Below are positions 62,411-64,000 of a stretch of DNA of 64,000 bases, piece by piece. A model generated the notes under the pieces. That model saw nothing but the letters and a program-made list of their open reading frames with translations, did no database searches and was not told the DNA's origin. The stretch lies in the NCBI RefSeq assembly GCF_028607085.1, contig NZ_CP117411.1, forward strand, positions 2,480,001 to 2,544,000. The letters run 5' to 3'. The DNA comes from Sphingomonas naphthae (GTDB taxonomy: Bacteria > Pseudomonadota > Alphaproteobacteria > Sphingomonadales > Sphingomonadaceae). Position numbers and translations under genes: made by a program. Position 1 is the first letter of the stretch. The number at the start of each line of letters is the position of its first letter.

Positions 62411-63523
62411 TCAGCGCTGGCCAAGGAGAAAGCGGTCGCCCGCCCAGCGCATGGTCAGCGGGGCGAGCCCGGCCTTGATGCCGATCGCGTCGACATAGGC
62501 CCCCACGTCCTGCGCCAGCGCGCCGGTGGCGAGGATGGGGCGGCCGGGGGGTTCGCTCCAGATGGGGGTGAAGCCGGCCTCCAGCGTGCCGTCCTCGGCG
62601 ACGCGAACGCGACCGATCAGGCCGTTGACCGCCTCCGGGTGGAAGGGCGCCAGCGTGTAGGCGGGATCGGGCTCGAAACCGAACATGCGCTTGCGCCGCT
62701 CGGCCCATTCGGCGCGGGCGGGATGGTCCTGCGCGGGGCTGAGGGCGTGGGTGACGACCACGCCGTTGCCGAGCCCGTGGAAGATCGGCCTGCCGCGATG
62801 GAATTCGATGCCGCGCGCGATATGGGCGTGGTGGCCGACGACGATATCCGCGCCCGCGTCGATCGCGGCGAAGGCCAGCGGGCGCTCATAGGGGGCGAGC
62901 GCGGCCGGGCGGTGGGTGATACCCTTGTGGAGCGCCACGACGAGAATGTCGGCCTGCGCCCGCGCCTCGGCGATGGCGGCCTGCATCGCGGCGAGCGAGG
63001 CGGGGTCGATCTCGTCCAGCTCCGCCTGCGGGCGGCTCGGCCCGCCATCGACCGCGCGCACCGCGACATAGGTGGAGCCGGCCCGCGTATCGCTGGCCCA
63101 GCTGATCTCGGGACCGACGCAATTGTAGCTGAGCAGCGCGATCCGCCTGCCGCCCCGCTCGATAAAGGCCGGCACGCTCGCTTCGGCGAGGCTCGCGCCC
63201 GCGCCGTTATAAGCGATGCCCAGCCGGTCGAGCCGCTCGCGCGTGTCGGCGATGCCGATGGCGCCGCAATCGGCGATATGGTTGCCCGCCATCGACACGG
63301 CATCGATGCCGGCGCGGGCGAGCGCGTCGAGATGATCGGGATTGGCGCCGGGGGCGGGCACGTCCCCCTCCAGTTCCTGCCCCCGATTGGTGTGCGGCAC
63401 TTCGAGATGGCCGATGGTCACGTCGGCGGCGCGGGTGGCGGGGGCGATGCCGCCGATCCAGTGATCGGGATCGGGCACGTCGAGGATGATGTCGCCGAGG
63501 AAGGCGAGGTCGAGCGTGGCCAT
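62411..63523 (-). CDS. CapA family protein
   Basis: 370 residues of the CapA/PgsA metallophosphatase-like family. Motifs are LAFLGDIILDVPD near residue 7, AGNHIADCGAIGI near 80, VALHKG near 200, IVVGHHAHIARGIE near 232 and GLGNGV. The name derives from poly-gamma-glutamate capsule synthesis, but no pgs genes are here, so that role is not implied. There is no signal peptide. It starts one base after the stop of the CoA-transferase gene, so the two form an operon and may serve a common catabolic or hydrolytic pathway. Confidence 0.86.
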   Translation of the reverse strand: MATLDLAFLGDIILDVPDPDHWIGGIAPATRAADVTIGHLEVPHTNRGQELEGDVPAPGANPDHLDALARAGIDAVSMAGNHIADCGAIGIADTRERLDRLGIAYNGAGASLAEASVPAFIERGGRRIALLSYNCVGPEISWASDTRAGSTYVAVRAVDGGPSRPQAELDEIDPASLAAMQAAIAEARAQADILVVALHKGITHRPAALAPYERPLAFAAIDAGADIVVGHHAHIARGIEFHRGRPIFHGLGNGVVVTHALSPAQDHPARAEWAERRKRMFGFEPDPAYTLAPFHPEAVNGLIGRVRVAEDGTLEAGFTPIWSEPPGRPILATGALAQDVGAYVDAIGIKAGLAPLTMRWAGDRFLLGQR

Positions 63524-63524
63524 G

Positions 63525-64000
63525 TCAGATGCTCCCCGCCGCGCGGAGCCGGGCGATGGCACCGGCATCGTAGCCGAGTTCCGCCAGCACCGCATCGGTA
63601 TCACCGCCCAGGGTGGGCACGACGGGCGGCGCGGCCGGCCGATCGACCGCGAAACCCGGCCCGACGACCGCCAGGGGCGCGTCGAAGCCCGGCAGGATCG
63701 CCTCCTGCAACAGCCCACGCGCCGCGAGCTGGGGGTGGACGGCGATCTGGCCGATGTCGCGGATCATCGCCGCCGGCACGCCCGCCGCCGTCAGGCGCGG
63801 TTCGAGATCGGCGGCGGTCTCGCCGGCCAGCACCTCGACCAGCCAGGCGCGCACCGCATCATAATGGCGCACGCGCGCCGCATGATCGGCGAAGCGCGGA
63901 TCGGCGATCAGCTCGGGATGGCCCAGCACCCGGAGCAGCGCCTCGACATGATGCTGCTGGTTGGCGCCGAGCGCGATCCAGCCGTCGCCGGTGGGGTAGA
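63525..64000 (-). CDS. CaiB/BaiF CoA-transferase family III, C-terminal part (5' end outside window)
   Basis: The frame is open to the right edge. The visible 157 residues include YPTGDGWIALGANQQHH, where CoA-transferases often have T-x-DG, then HPELIADPRFADHAARVRH, the lid-type DLEPRLTAAGVPAAMI and the C-terminal VVPTLGGDTDAVLAELGYD. These are typical of the C-terminal half of family III CoA-transferases. The catalytic Asp lies in the missing N-terminal part, so activity and substrate cannot be assessed. It is followed directly by the CapA-family gene. Confidence 0.9.
   Translation of the reverse strand, partial: YPTGDGWIALGANQQHHVEALLRVLGHPELIADPRFADHAARVRHYDAVRAWLVEVLAGETAADLEPRLTAAGVPAAMIRDIGQIAVHPQLAARGLLQEAILPGFDAPLAVVGPGFAVDRPAAPPVVPTLGGDTDAVLAELGYDAGAIARLRAAGSI

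Noticed and set aside
62411-63523. Poly-gamma-glutamate capsule locus
   Set aside because: CapA-family motifs are present but no capB/capC or pgs genes are nearby; the family name alone does not support a capsule function.

Overview
This is a GC-rich, gene-dense chromosomal window, almost certainly from an alphaproteobacterium of the Sphingomonadaceae (Sphingomonas-like). Supporting features are the C-terminal part of a GcrA cell-cycle regulator, an RNase E with an acidic insertion after its S1 domain, the ubiE/ubiB ubiquinone genes, an EcfG-type general stress promoter (GGAAC-N16-CGTT), a large TonB-dependent vitamin B12 receptor, and several families of short palindromic intergenic repeats of the kind common in sphingomonads. 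I see no phage, transposase, integrase, CRISPR array or rRNA. The window starts inside gcrA and ends inside a CoA-transferase gene.

Layout. 1-8.6 kb: gcrA end, a PhyH-type dioxygenase, an EamA transporter, rne, phhA (bracketed by two copies of a palindromic repeat) and a CHASE3-type hybrid histidine kinase. 8.6-16.6 kb: a cobalamin locus of two convergent operons. The plus operon carries cobC (threonine-phosphate decarboxylase) and cobD. The minus operon starts from a clear cobalamin riboswitch and runs btuB, an unassigned membrane protein, a DUF1636 [2Fe-2S]-like protein, cobT, an alpha-ribazole phosphatase and cobS, the last four overlapping by 4 bp each. Together they take up corrinoids and assemble the nucleotide loop. 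No cobinamide kinase (cobP/cobU) or adenosyltransferase is in the window. 16.8-24 kb: phoH and miaB separated by an inverted small membrane-protein gene, a lone receiver protein, a dicarboxylate/amino-acid symporter, an outer-membrane barrel, a leucine-type amino-acid dehydrogenase and tRNA-His.

24-38 kb: an Rrf2 regulator followed by cysT-cysW-cysA (sulfate ABC transporter with no binding-protein gene beside it), class I fumarase, a small barrel protein, a GT4-like glycosyltransferase, mutM divergent from ubiE-ubiB, tlyA with a small peptidoglycan-hydrolase-like gene, and dxs. 38-45 kb: a MerC-like membrane protein behind a Zur-box-like palindrome, two small secreted proteins, a CinA-type molybdopterin-binding protein, and two methionine aminopeptidase genes flanking glnB-glnA. 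The second map is translationally coupled to a ParD-like antitoxin gene whose promoter lies inside a long inverted repeat; no toxin gene is present.

45-64 kb: an RND efflux operon in the order pump-adaptor-outer membrane factor with a small lipoprotein, an opacity-type barrel, an extensin-like peptidase, mannose-6-phosphate isomerase, a NUDIX hydrolase, a LytS/LytTR two-component pair, a small acidic protein behind an EcfG promoter, heme A synthase with a downstream unknown, rplM-rpsI, a PAS protein, a CapA-family protein and a partial CaiB/BaiF CoA-transferase.

The most notable points are a palindromic repeat captured in frame inside cobD and probably at the start of the EamA gene, the ParD-like/Map pair with its palindromic promoter, the Zur-box-like site before the MerC-like gene, the EcfG promoter, and the unassigned membrane protein in the B12-riboswitch operon. 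Most of the rest is ordinary core genome.
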